64,000 bases of DNA from NCBI GenBank assembly GCA_963920705.1, contig OY987238.1, positions 744,001 through 808,000 of the forward strand, written 5' to 3'. The notes under the pieces were generated by a model that made no database searches, had not been told where the DNA came from, and worked only from the letters and a program-made list of their open reading frames with translations. Made by a program: the position numbers and the translations under genes. The stretch is from Odiellus spinosus. Lineage: Eukaryota; Arthropoda; Arachnida; Opiliones; Phalangiidae. Of the stretch, positions 1 to 13,064 are shown in pieces; position 1 is the first letter of the stretch, and the number at the start of each line of letters is the position of its first letter.

Positions 1-1127
1 AGTATAGATTCACAAATTTCCGAAGTATAGATTCACAAATTTCCCAAGTATAGATCCACAAATTTCCCAAGTATAGATTGACAAATTTCACATGTATAGA
101 TTCACAAATTTTCCAAGTAAAGATTCACAAATTTCCCAAGTATAGATCCACCAATTATCCAAGTATAGATTCACAAATTTTCAAAGTATAGATTCACAAA
201 TTTTCCAAGTATAGATTCACAAATTTCCCAAGTATAGATTCACAAATTTCCCAAGTATAGATTCACAAATTTTCCAAGTATAGATTCACAAATTTTCCAA
301 GTATAGATTCACAAATTTTCCAAGTATAGATTCACAAATTTCCCAAGTATAGATTCACAAATTTCCCAAGTATAGATCCACCAATTTCCCAAGTATAGAT
401 TCACATATTTCCCAAGTATAGATTCACAAATTTCCCAAGTATAGATTCACAAATTTCCGAAGTATAGATTCACAAATTTTCCAAGTATGGATTCACAAAT
501 TTTCCAAGTATAGATTCACAAATTTCCCAAGCATAGATTCACAAATTTTCCAAGTATAGGTTCACAAATTTTCCAAGTATAGATTCACAAATTTCCCAAG
601 CATAGATTCATAAATTTCCCAAGTAGAGATTCACAAATTTCCCAAGCATAGATTCATAAATTTCCCAAGTAGAGATTCACAAATTTTCCAAGTATAGATT
701 CACAAATTTCCCAAGTATAGATTCACAAATTTGCAAAGTATAGATCCACCAATTTCCCAAGTATAGATTCACAAATTTTCCAAGTATAGATTCACAAATT
801 TTCCAAGTATAGATTCACAAATTTTCCAAGTATAGATTCACAAATTTCCCAAGCATAGATTCACAAATTTTCCAAGTATAGATTCACAAATTTCCCAAGT
901 AGAGATTCACAAATTTTTCAAGTATAGATTCACAAATTTCCCAAGTATAGATTCACAAATTTGCAAAGTATAGATCCACCAATTTCCCAAGTATAGATCC
1001 ACCAATTTCCCAAGTATAGATTCACAAATTTTCCAAGTATAGATTCACAAATTTTCCAAGTATAGATTCACAAATTTCCCAAATTTAGATTCACAAATTT
1101 TCCAAGTATAGATTCACAAATTTCCCA
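1..1127 (+). repeat. HOR block 1, type 1 (49 units)
   Basis: This block is exactly 49 x 23 bp. It opens with a TTCCGAAG unit (CpG at 21), then GATCCAC and GATTGAC units, then TTTCACATG. Type-1 markers are GTAAAG at about 118, TATGG at about 487, and AAATTTAG at 1,081 (block offset 1,080). The same markers recur in the blocks at 3,888, 6,993 and 10,811. Confidence 0.9.
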
Positions 1128-2737
1128 AGTATAGATTCACAAATTTCCGAAGTATAGATTCACAAATTTCCCAAGTATAGATCCACAAATTTCCCAAGTA
1201 TAGATTGACAAATTTCACATGTATAGATTCACAAATTTTCCAAGTATAGATTCACAAATTTCCCAAGTATAGATCCACCAATTATCCAAGTATAGATTCA
1301 CAAATTTTCAAAGTATAGATTCACAAATTTTCCAAGTATAGATTCACAAATTTCCCAAGTATAGATTCACAAATTTCCCAAGTATAGATTCACAAATTTT
1401 CCAAGTATAGATTCACAAACTTTCCAAGTATAGATTCACAAATTTTCCAAGTATAGATTCACAAATTTCCCAAGTATAGATTCACAAATTTCCCAAGTAT
1501 AGATCCACCAATTTCCCAAGTATAGATTCACATATTTCCCAAGTATAGATTCACAAATTTCCCAAGTATAGATTCACAAATTTCCGAAGTATAGATTCAC
1601 AAATTTTCCAAGCATAGATTCACAAATTTTCCAAGTATAGATTCACAAATTTCCCAAGCATAGATTCACAAATTTTCCAAGTATAGGTTCACAAATTTTC
1701 CAAGTATAGATTCACAAATTTCCCAAGCATAGATTCATAAATTTCACAAGTAGAGATTCACAAATTTCCCAAGCATAGATTCATAAATTTCCCAAGTAGA
1801 GATTCACAAATTTTCCAAGTATAGATTCACAAATTTCCCAAGTATAGATTCACAAATTTGCAAAGTATAGATCCACATATTTCCCAAGTATAGATTCACA
1901 AATTTTCCAAGTATAGATTCACAAATTTTCCAAGTATAGATTCACAAATTTTCCAAGTATAGATTCACAAATTTCCCAAGCATAGATTCACAAATTTTCC
2001 AAGTATAGATTCACAAATTTCCCAAGTAGAGATTCACAAATTTTCCAAGTATAGATTCACAAATTTCCCAAGTATAGATTCACAAATTTGCAAAGTATAG
2101 ATCCACCAATTTCCCAAGTATAGATCCACCAATTTCCCAAGTATAGATTCACAAATTTTCCAAGTATAGATTCACAAATTTTCCAAGTATAGATTCACAA
2201 ATTTCCCAAATATAGATTCACAAATTTTCCAAGTATAGATTCACAAATTTCCCAAGTATAGATCCACCAATTTCCCAAGTATAGATTCACCAATTTCCCA
2301 AGTATAGATTCACAAATTTCCCAAGTATAGATTCACAAATTTCCGAAGTATAGATTCACAAATTTCCCAAGTAGAGATTCACAAATTTTCCAAGTATAGA
2401 TTCACAAATTTCCCAAGTATAGATTCACAAATTTGCAAAGTATAGATCCACCAATTTCCCAAGTATAGATCCACCAATTTCCCAAGTATAGATTCACAAA
2501 TTTTCCAAGTATAGATCCACCAATTTCCCAAGTATAGATTCACAAATTTTCCAAGTATAGATTCACAAATTTTCCAAGTATAGATTCACAAATTTCCCAA
2601 ATATAGATTCACAAATTTTCCAAGTATAGATTCACAAATTTCCCAAGTATAGATTCACAAATTTCCGAAGTATAGATTAACAAATTTCCCAAGTATAGAT
2701 CCACAAATTTCCCAAGTATAGATTGACAAATTTCCCA
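1128..2737 (+). repeat. HOR block 2, type 2, extended (70 units)
   Basis: This is a type-2 block, marked by CAAACTTTCC with the variant C at 1,420 (offset 292) and by GCAAAG followed by GATCCACATATTT near 1,865. It is 1,610 bp (70 units), that is a 49-unit block plus a 21-unit (483-bp) extension at about 2,255-2,737. The extension carries GATTCACCAATTT units and an extra TTCCGAAG, a unit order also seen near 16,890-17,250. Confidence 0.88.
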
Positions 2738-3887
2738 AGTATAGATTCACAAATTTCCGAAGTATAGATTCACAAATTTCCCAAGTATAGATCCACAAAT
2801 TTCCCAAGTATAGATTGACAAATTTCACAAGTATAGATTCACAAATTTTCCAAGTATAGATTCACAAATTTCCCAAGTATAGATCCACCAATTATCCAAG
2901 TATAGATTCACAAATTTTCAAAGTATAGATTCACAAATTTTCCAAGTATAGATTCACAAATTTCCCAAGTATAGATTCACAAATTTCCCAAGTATAGATT
3001 CACAAATTTTCCAAGTATAGATTCACAAATTTTCCAAGTATAGATTCACAAATTTTCCAAGTATAGATTCACAAATTTCCCAAGTATAGATTCACAAATT
3101 TCCCAAGTATAGATCCACCAATTTCCCAAGTATAGATTCACATATTTCCCAAGTATAGATTGACAAATTTCCCAAGTATAGATTCACAAATTTCCGAAGT
3201 ATAGATTCACAAATTTTCCAAGTATAGATTCACAAATTTTCCAAGTATAGATTCACAAATTTCCCAAGCATAGATTCACAAATTTTCCAAGTATAGGTTC
3301 ACAAATTTTCCAAGTATAGATTCACAAATTTCCCAAGCATAGATTCATAAATTTCCCAAGTAGAGATTCACAAATTTCCCAAGCATAGATTCATAAATTT
3401 CCCAAGTAGAGATTCACAAATTTTCCAAGTATAGATTCACAAATTTCCCAAGTATAGATTCACAAATTTGCAAAGTATAGATCCACCAATTTCCCAAGTA
3501 TAGATCCACCAATTTCCCAAGTATAGATTCACAAATTTTCCAAGTATAGATTCACAAATTTTCCAAGTATAGATTCACAAATTTTCCAAGTATAGATTCA
3601 CAAATTTCCCAAGCATAGATTCACAAATTTTCCAAGTATAGATTCACAAATTTCCCAAGTAGAGATTCACAAATTTTTCAAGTATAGATTCACAAATTTC
3701 CCAAGTATAGATTCACAAATTTGCAAAGTTTAGATCCACCAATTTCCCAAGTATAGATCCACCAATTTCCCAAGTATAGATTCACAAATTTTCCAAGTAT
3801 AGATTCACAAATTTTCCAAGTATAGATTCACAAATTTCCCAAATATAGATTCACAAATTTTCCAAGTATAGATTCACAAATTTCCCA
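2738..3887 (+). repeat. HOR block 3, type 3 (50 units)
   Basis: This block is 1,150 bp. It has TTTCACAAG after GATTGAC at 2,813, where types 1, 2 and 4 have TTTCACATG. Its preceding block ends with a second GATCCAC-GATTGAC pair near 2,700-2,740, including a GATTAAC unit. GCAAAGTTTAG occurs near 3,725. Its counterpart is the block at 9,753. Confidence 0.88.
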
Positions 3888-5014
3888 AGTATAGATTCAC
3901 AAATTTCCGAAGTATAGATTCACAAATTTCCCAAGTATAGATCCACAAATTTCCCAAGTATAGATTGACAAATTTCACATGTATAGATTCACAAATTTTC
4001 CAAGTAAAGATTCACAAATTTCCCAAGTATAGATCCACCAATTATCCAAGTATAGATTCACAAATTTTCAAAGTATAGATTCACAAATTTTCCAAGTATA
4101 GATTCACAAATTTCCCAAGTATAGATTCACAAATTTCCCAAGTATAGATTCACAAATTTTCCAAGTATAGATTCACAAATTTTCCAAGTATAGATTCACA
4201 AATTTTCCAAGTATAGATTCACAAATTTCCCAAGTATAGATTCACAAATTTCCCAAGTATAGATCCACCAATTTCCCAAGTATAGATTCACATATTTCCC
4301 AAGTATAGATTCACAAATTTCCCAAGTATAGATTCACAAATTTCCGAAGTATAGATTCACAAATTTTCCAAGTATGGATTCACAAATTTTCCAAGTATAG
4401 ATTCACAAATTTCCCAAGCATAGATTCACAAATTTTCCAAGTATAGGTTCACAAATTTTCCAAGTATAGATTCACAAATTTCCCAAGCATAGATTCATAA
4501 ATTTCCCAAGTAGAGATTCACAAATTTCCCAAGCATAGATTCATAAATTTCCCAAGTAGAGATTCACAAATTTTCCAAGTATAGATTCACAAATTTCCCA
4601 AGTATAGATTCACAAATTTGCAAAGTATAGATCCACCAATTTCCCAAGTATAGATTCACAAATTTTCCAAGTATAGATTCACAAATTTTCCAAGTATAGA
4701 TTCACAAATTTTCCAAGTATAGATTCACAAATTTCCCAAGCATAGATTCACAAATTTTCCAAGTATAGATTCACAAATTTCCCAAGTAGAGATTCACAAA
4801 TTTTTCAAGTATAGATTCACAAATTTCCCAAGTATAGATTCACAAATTTGCAAAGTATAGATCCACCAATTTCCCAAGTATAGATCCACCAATTTCCCAA
4901 GTATAGATTCACAAATTTTCCAAGTATAGATTCACAAATTTTCCAAGTATAGATTCACAAATTTCCCAAATTTAGATTCACAAATTTTCCAAGTATAGAT
5001 TCACAAATTTCCCA
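3888..5014 (+). repeat. HOR block 4, type 1 (49 units)
   Basis: Near-copy of 1-1,127 at an offset of 3,887 bp (169 units). GTAAAG lies near 4,005, TATGG near 4,374, and AAATTTAG at 4,968, which is block offset 1,080 exactly as in block 1. Confidence 0.9.
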
Positions 5015-6141
5015 AGTATAGATTCACAAATTTCCGAAGTATAGATTCACAAATTTCCCAAGTATAGATCCACAAATTTCCCAAGTATAGATTGACAAAT
5101 TTCACATGTATAGATTCACAAATTTTCCAAGTATAGATTCACAAATTTCCCAAGTATAGATCCACCAATTATCCAAGTATAGATTCACAAATTTTCAAAG
5201 TATAGATTCACAAATTTTCCAAGTATAGATTCACAAATTTCCCAAGTATAGATTCACAAATTTCCCAAGTATAGATTCACAAATTTTCCAAGTATAGATT
5301 CACAAACTTTCCAAGTATAGATTCACAAATTTTCCAAGTATAGATTCACAAATTTCCCAAGTATAGATTCACAAATTTCCCAAGTATAGATCCACCAATT
5401 TCCCAAGTATAGATTCACATATTTCCCAAGTATAGATTCACAAATTTCCCAAGTATAGATTCACAAATTTCCGAAGTATAGATTCACAAATTTTCCAAGC
5501 ATAGATTCACAAATTTTCCAAGTATAGATTCACAAATTTCCCAAGCATAGATTCACAAATTTTCCAAGTATAGGTTCACAAATTTTCCAAGTATAGATTC
5601 ACAAATTTCCCAAGCATAGATTCATAAATTTCCAAAGTAGAGATTCACAAATTTCCCAAGCATAGATTCATAAATTTCCCAAGTAGAGATTCACAAATTT
5701 TCCAAGTATAGATTCACAAATTTCCCAAGTATAGATTCACAAATTTGCAAAGTATAGATCCACATATTTCCCAAGTATAGATTCACAAATTTTCCAAGTA
5801 TAGATTCACAAATTTTCCAAGTATAGATTCACAAATTTTCCAAGTATAGATTCACAAATTTCCCAAGCATAGATTCACAAATTTTCCAAGTATAGATTCA
5901 CAAATTTCCCAAGTAGAGATTCACAAATTTTTCAAGTATAGATTCACAAATTTCCCAAGTATAGATTCACAAATTTGCAAAGTATAGATCCACCAATTTC
6001 CCAAGTATAGATCCACCAATTTCCCAAGTATAGATTCACAAATTTTCCAAGTATAGATTCACAAATTTTCCAAGTATAGATTCACAAATTTCCCAAATAT
6101 AGATTCACAAATTTTCCAAGTATAGATTCACAAATTTCCCA
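5015..6141 (+). repeat. HOR block 5, type 2 (49 units)
   Basis: Type-2 marker CAAACTTTCC has its variant C at 5,307 (offset 292). GCAAAG followed by GATCCACATATTT is near 5,750. Unlike the blocks at 1,128 and 8,143 it lacks the 21-unit extension, so it keeps the basic 1,127-bp length. Confidence 0.9.
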
Positions 6142-6992
6142 AGTATAGATTCACAAATTTCCGAAGTATAGATTCACAAATTTCCCAAGTATAGATCCAC
6201 AAATTTCCCAAGTATAGATTGACAAATTTCACATGTATAGATTCACAAATTTTCCAAGTATAGATTCACAAATTTCCCAAGTATAGATCCACCAATTATC
6301 CAAGTATAGATTCACAAATTTTCAAAGTATAGATTCACAAATTTTCCAAGTATAGATTCACAAATTTCCCAAGTATAGATTCACAAATTTCCCAAGTATA
6401 GATTCACAAATTTTCCAAGTATAGATTCACAAATTTTCCAAGTATAGATTCACAAATTTTCCAAGTATAGATTCACAAATTTCCCAAGTATAGATTCACA
6501 AATTTCCCAAGTATAGATCCACCAATTTCCCAAGTATAGATTCACATATTTCCCAAGTATAGATTCACAAATTTCCCAAGTATAGATTCACAAATTTCCG
6601 AAGTATAGATTCACAAATTTTCCAAGTATAGATTCACAAATTTTCCAAGTATAGATTCACAAATTTCCCAAGCATAGATTCACAAATTTTCCAAGTATAG
6701 GTTCACAAATTTTCCAAGTATAGATTCACAAATTTCCCAAGCATAGATTCATAAATTTCCCAAGTAGAGATTCACAAATTTTTCAAGTATAGATTCACAA
6801 ATTTCCCAAGTATAGATTCACAAATTTGCAAAGTATAGATCCACCAATTTCCCAAGTATAGATCCACCAATTTCCCAAGTATAGATTCACAAATTTTCCA
6901 AGTATAGATTCACAAATTTTCCAAGTATAGATTCACAAATTTCCCAAATATAGATTCACAAATTTTCCAAGTATAGATTCACAAATTTCCCA
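6142..6992 (+). repeat. HOR block 6, type 4, short (37 units)
   Basis: This block is 851 bp, 12 units shorter than the standard 49-unit block. It opens like the others (TTCCGAAG, GATCCAC, GATTGAC with TTTCACATG at 6,217). The order around 6,760-6,840 jumps from the GTAGAG unit straight to the GCAAAG units, so an internal deletion is likely. The block at 13,065 has a similar shortened order. Confidence 0.87.
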
Positions 6993-8142
6993 AGTATAGA
7001 TTCACAAATTTCCGAAGTATAGATTCACAAATTTCCCAAGTATAGATCCACAAATTTCCCAAGTATAGATTGACAAATTTCACATGTATAGATTCACAAA
7101 TTTTCCAAGTAAAGATTCACAAATTTCCCAAGTATAGATCCACCAATTATCCAAGTATAGATTCACAAATTTTCAAAGTATAGATTCACAAATTTTCCAA
7201 GTATAGATTCACAAATTTCCCAAGTATAGATTCACAAATTTCCCAAGTATAGATTCACAAATTTTCCAAGTATAGATTCACAAATTTTCCAAGTATAGAT
7301 TCACAAATTTTCCAAGTATAGATTCACAAATTTCCCAAGTATAGATTCACAAATTTCCCAAGTATAGATCCACCAATTTCCCAAGTATAGATTCACATAT
7401 TTCCCAAGTATAGATTCACAAATTTCCCAAGTATAGATTCACAAATTTCCGAAGTATAGATTCACAAATTTTCCAAGTATGGATTCACAAATTTTCCAAG
7501 TATAGATTCACAAATTTCCCAAGCATAGATTCACAAATTTTCCAAGTATAGGTTCACAAATTTTCCAAGTATAGATTCACAAATTTCCCAAGCATAGATT
7601 CATAAATTTCCCAAGTAGAGATTCACAAATTTCCCAAGCATAGATTCATAAATTTCCCAAGTAGAGATTCACAAATTTTCCAAGTATAGATTCACAAATT
7701 TCCCAAGTATAGATTCACAAATTTGCAAAGTATAGATCCACCAATTTCCCAAGTATAGATTCACAAATTTTCCAAGTATAGATTCACAAATTTTCCAAGT
7801 ATAGATTCACAAATTTTCCAAGTATAGATTCACAAATTTCCCAAGCATAGATTCACAAATTTTCCAAGTATAGATTCACAAATTTCCCAAGTAGAGATTC
7901 ACAAATTTTTCAAGTATAGATTCACAAATTTCCCAAGTATAGATTCACAAATTTGCAAAGTATAGATCCACCAATTTCCCAAGTATAGATCCACCAATTT
8001 CCCAAGTATAGATTCACAAATTTTCCAAGTATAGATTCACAAATTTTCCAAGTATAGATTCACAAATTTTCCAAGTATAGATTCACAAATTTCCCAAATT
8101 TAGATTCACAAATTTTCCAAGTATAGATTCACAAATTTCCCA
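6993..8142 (+). repeat. HOR block 7, type 1 (50 units)
   Basis: This is a type-1 block with one extra unit inserted before its AAATTTAG marker (8,096, offset 1,103 instead of 1,080). GTAAAG is near 7,109 and TATGG near 7,479. Confidence 0.9.
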
Positions 8143-9752
8143 AGTATAGATTCACAAATTTCCGAAGTATAGATTCACAAATTTCCCAAGTATAGATCCA
8201 AAAATTTCCCAAGTATAGATTGACAAATTTCACATGTATAGATTCACAAATTTTCCAAGTATAGATTCACAAATTTCCCAAGTATAGATCCACCAATTAT
8301 CCAAGTATAGATTCACAAATTTTCAAAGTATAGATTCACAAATTTTCCAAGTATAGATTCACAAATTTCCCAAGTATAGATTCACAAATTTCCCAAGTAT
8401 AGATTCACAAATTTTCCAAGTATAGATTCACAAACTTTCCAAGTATAGATTCACAAATTTTCCAAGTATAGATTCACAAATTTCCCAAGTATAGATTCAC
8501 AAATTTCCCAAGTATAGATCCACCAATTTCCCAAGTATAGATTCACATATTTCCCAAGTATAGATTCACAAATTTCCCAAGTATAGATTCACAAATTTCC
8601 GAAGTATAGATTCACAAATTTTCCAAGCATAGATTCACAAATTTTCCAAGTATAGATTCACAAATTTCCCAAGCATAGATTCACAAATTTTCCAAGTATA
8701 GGTTCACAAATTTTCCAAGTATAGATTCACAAATTTCCCAAGCATAGATTCATAAATTTCCCAAGTAGAGATTCACAAATTTCCCAAGCATAGATTCATA
8801 AATTTCCCAAGTAGAGATTCACAAATTTTCCAAGTATAGATTCACAAATTTCCCAAGTATAGATTCACAAATTTGCAAAGTATAGATCCACATATTTCCC
8901 AAGTATAGATTCACAAATTTTCCAAGTATAGATTCACAAATTTTCCAAGTATAGATTCACAAATTTTCCAAGTATAGATTCACAAATTTCCCAAGCATAG
9001 ATTCACAAATTTTCCAAGTATAGATTCACAAATTTCCCAAGTAGAGATTCACAAATTTTCCAAGTATAGATTCACAAATTTCCCAAGTATAGATTCACAA
9101 ATTTGCAAAGTATAGATCCACCAATTTCCCAAGTATAGATCCACCAATTTCCCAAGTATAGATTCACAAATTTTCCAAGTATAGATTCACAAATTTTCCA
9201 AGTATAGATTCACAAATTTCCCAAATATAGATTCACAAATTTTCCAAGTATAGATTCACAAATTTCCCAAGTATAGATCCACCAATTTCCCAAGTATAGA
9301 TTCACCAATTTCCCAAGTATAGATTCACAAATTTCCCAAGTATAGATTCACAAATTTCCGAAGTATAGATTCACAAATTTCCCAAGTAGAGATTCACAAA
9401 TTTTCCAAGTATAGATTCACAAATTTCCCAAGTATAGATTCACAAATTTGCAAAGTATAGATCCACCAATTTCCCAAGTATAGATCCACCAATTTCCCAA
9501 GTATAGATTCACAAATTTTCCAAGTATAGATCCACCAATTTCCCAAGTATAGATTCACAAATTTTCCAAGTATAGATTCACAAATTTTCCAAGTATAGAT
9601 TCACAAATTTCCCAAATATAGATTCACAAATTTTCCAAGTATAGATTCACAAATTTCCCAAGTATAGATTCACAAATTTCCGAAGTATAGATTAACAAAT
9701 TTCCCAAGTATAGATCCACAAATTTCCCAAGTATAGATTGACAAATTTCCCA
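8143..9752 (+). repeat. HOR block 8, type 2, extended (70 units)
   Basis: Counterpart of 1,128-2,737 at offset 7,015. CAAACTTTCC has its variant C at 8,435 (offset 292), and the same 21-unit extension is present (about 9,270-9,752). A private change near 8,200 turns GATCCACAAA into GATCCAAAAA. Confidence 0.9.
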
Positions 9753-10810
9753 AGTATAGATTCACAAATTTCCGAAGTATAGATTCACAAATTTCCCAAG
9801 TATAGATCCACAAATTTCCCAAGTATAGATTGACAAATTTCACAAGTATAGATTCACAAATTTTCCAAGTATAGATTCACAAATTTCCCAAGTATAGATC
9901 CACCAATTATCCAAGTATAGATTCACAAATTTTCAAAGTATAGATTCACAAATTTTCCAAGTATAGATTCACAAATTTCCCAAGTATAGATTCACAAATT
10001 TCCCAAGTATAGATTCACAAATTTTCCAAGTATAGATTCACAAATTTTCCAAGTATAGATTCACAAATTTTCCAAGTATAGATTCACAAATTTCCCAAGT
10101 ATAGATTCACAAATTTCCCAAGTATAGATCCACCAATTTCCCAAGTATAGATTCACATATTTCCCAAGTATAGATTGACAAATTTCCCAAGTATAGATTC
10201 ACAAATTTCCGAAGTATAGATTCACAAATTTTCCAAGTATAGATTCACAAATTTTCCAAGTATAGATTCACAAATTTCCCAAGCATAGATTCATAAATTT
10301 CCCAAGTAGAGATTCACAAATTTCCCAAGCATAGATTCATAAATTTCCCAAGTAGAGATTCACAAATTTTCCAAGTATAGATTCACAAATTTCCCAAGTA
10401 TAGACTCACAAATTTGCAAAGTATAGATCCACCAATTTCCCAAGTATAGATCCACCAATTTCCCAAGTATAGATTCACAAATTTTCCAAGTATAGATTCA
10501 CAAATTTTCCAAGTATAGATTCACAAATTTTCCAAGTATAGATTCACAAATTTCCCAAGCATAGATTCACAAATTTTCCAAGTATAGATTCACAAATTTC
10601 CCAAGTAGAGATTCACAAATTTTTCAAGTATAGATTCACAAATTTCCCAAGTATAGATTCACAAATTTGCAAAGTTTAGATCCACCAATTTCCCAAGTAT
10701 AGATCCACCAATTTCCCAAGTATAGATTCACAAATTTTCCAAGTATAGATTCACAAATTTTCCAAGTATAGATTCACAAATTTCCCAAATATAGATTCAC
10801 AAATTTTCCA
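9753..10810 (+). repeat. HOR block 9, type 3 with 4-unit loss (46 units)
   Basis: Counterpart of 2,738-3,887 but 92 bp shorter. Three units, including the GTATAGG variant, are absent near 10,280, and one unit is absent near 10,805. Both losses are exact 23-bp multiples, as expected from out-of-register exchange or slippage. Confidence 0.88.
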
Positions 10811-11937
10811 AGTATAGATTCACAAATTTCCGAAGTATAGATTCACAAATTTCCCAAGTATAGATCCACAAATTTCCCAAGTATAGATTGACAAATTTCA
10901 CATGTATAGATTCACAAATTTTCCAAGTAAAGATTCACAAATTTCCCAAGTATAGATCCACCAATTATCCAAGTATAGATTCACAAATTTTCAAAGTATA
11001 GATTCACAAATTTTCCAAGTATAGATTCACAAATTTCCCAAGTATAGATTCACAAATTTCCCAAGTATAGATTCACAAATTTTCCAAGTATAGATTCACA
11101 AATTTTCCAAGTATAGATTCACAAATTTTCCAAGTATAGATTCACAAATTTCCCAAGTATAGATTCACAAATTTCCCAAGTATAGATCCACCAATTTCCC
11201 AAGTATAGATTCACATATTTCCCAAGTATAGATTCACAAATTTCCCAAGTATAGATTCACAAATTTCCGAAGTATAGATTCACAAATTTTCCAAGTATGG
11301 ATTCACAAATTTTCCAAGTATAGATTCACAAATTTCCCAAGCATAGATTCACAAATTTTCCAAGTATAGGTTCACAAATTTTCCAAGTATAGATTCACAA
11401 ATTTCCCAAGCATAGATTCATAAATTTCCCAAGTAGAGATTCACAAATTTCCCAAGCATAGATTCATAAATTTCCCAAGTAGAGATTCACAAATTTTCCA
11501 AGTATAGATTCACAAATTTCCCAAGTATAGATTCACAAATTTGCAAAGTATAGATCCACCAATTTCCCAAGTATAGATTCACAAATTTTCCAAGTATAGA
11601 TTCACAAATTTTCCAAGTATAGATTCACAAATTTTCCAAGTATAGATTCACAAATTTCCCAAGCATAGATTCACAAATTTTCCAAGTATAGATTCACAAA
11701 TTTCCCAAGTAGAGATTCACAAATTTTTCAAGTATAGATTCACAAATTTCCCAAGTATAGATTCACAAATTTGCAAAGTATAGATCCACCAATTTCCCAA
11801 GTATAGATCCACCAATTTCCCAAGTATAGATTCACAAATTTTCCAAGTATAGATTCACAAATTTTCCAAGTATAGATTCACAAATTTCCCAAATTTAGAT
11901 TCACAAATTTTCCAAGTATAGATTCACAAATTTCCCA
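10811..11937 (+). repeat. HOR block 10, type 1 (49 units)
   Basis: Carries GTAAAG near 10,928, TATGG near 11,297 and AAATTTAG at 11,891 (offset 1,080). The register is identical to the blocks at 1 and 3,888. Confidence 0.9.
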
Positions 11938-13064
11938 AGTATAGATTCACAAATTTCCGAAGTATAGATTCACAAATTTCCCAAGTATAGATCCACAAAT
12001 TTCCCAAGTATAGATTGACAAATTTCACATGTATAGATTCACAAATTTTCCAAGTATAGATTCACAAATTTCCCAAGTATAGATCCACCAATTATCCAAG
12101 TATAGATTCACAAATTTTCAAAGTATAGATTCACAAATTTTCCAAGTATAGATTCACAAATTTCCCAAGTATAGATTCACAAATTTCCCAAGTATAGATT
12201 CACAAATTTTCCAAGTATAGATTCACAAACTTTCCAAGTATAGATTCACAAATTTTCCAAGTATAGATTCACAAATTTCCCAAGTATAGATTCACAAATT
12301 TCCCAAGTATAGATCCACCAATTTCCCAAGTATAGATTCACATATTTCCCAAGTATAGATTCACAAATTTCCCAAGTATAGATTCACAAATTTCCGAAGT
12401 ATAGATTCACAAATTTTCCAAGCATAGATTCACAAATTTTCCAAGTATAGATTCACAAATTTCACAAGCATAGATTCACAAATTTTCCAAGTATAGGTTC
12501 ACAAATTTTCCAAGTATAGATTCACAAATTTCCCAAGCATAGATTCATAAATTTCCCAAGTAGAGATTCACAAATTTCCCAAGCATAGATTCATAAATTT
12601 CCCAAGTAGAGATTCACAAATTTTCCAAGTATAGATTCACAAATTTCCCAAGTATAGATTCACAAATTTGCAAAGTATAGATCCACATATTTCCCAAGTA
12701 TAGATTCACAAATTTTCCAAGTATAGATTCACAAATTTTCCAAGTATAGATTCACAAATTTTCCAAGTATAGATTCACAAATTTCCCAAGCATAGATTCA
12801 CAAATTTTCCAAGTATAGATTCACAAATTTCCCAAGTAGAGATTCACAAATTTTTCAAGTATAGATTCACAAATTTCCCAAGTATAGATTCACAAATTTG
12901 CAAAGTATAGATCCACCAATTTCCCAAGTATAGATCCACCAATTTCCCAAGTATAGATTCACAAATTTTCCAAGTATAGATTCACAAATTTTCCAAGTAT
13001 AGATTCACAAATTTCCCAAATATAGATTCACAAATTTTCCAAGTATAGATTCACAAATTTCCCA
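11938..13064 (+). repeat. HOR block 11, type 2 (49 units)
   Basis: CAAACTTTCC has its variant C at 12,230 (offset 292). GCAAAG then GATCCACATATTT lies near 12,675. A private TTTCACAAGCATAG variant is near 12,462. Confidence 0.9.

Larger units (their letters stand above)
1..6992 (+). repeat. ~7-kb super-repeat, copy 1 (six HOR blocks)
   Basis: The block series starting at 1, 1128, 2738, 3888, 5015 and 6142 recurs in the same order from 6993. Marker units fix the register. The GATTGAC unit followed by TTTCACA lies at 76, 1203, 2813, 3963, 5090 and 6217, and its counterparts lie at 7068, 8218, 9828, 10886, 12013 and 13140. Offsets are 6,992, 7,015 or 6,923 bp, all exact multiples of 23. Block types run 1-2-3-1-2-4. 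Repeated blocks 1-2 suggest that a smaller two- or three-block repeat (3,887 bp, 169 units) was itself duplicated first. Confidence 0.93.
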
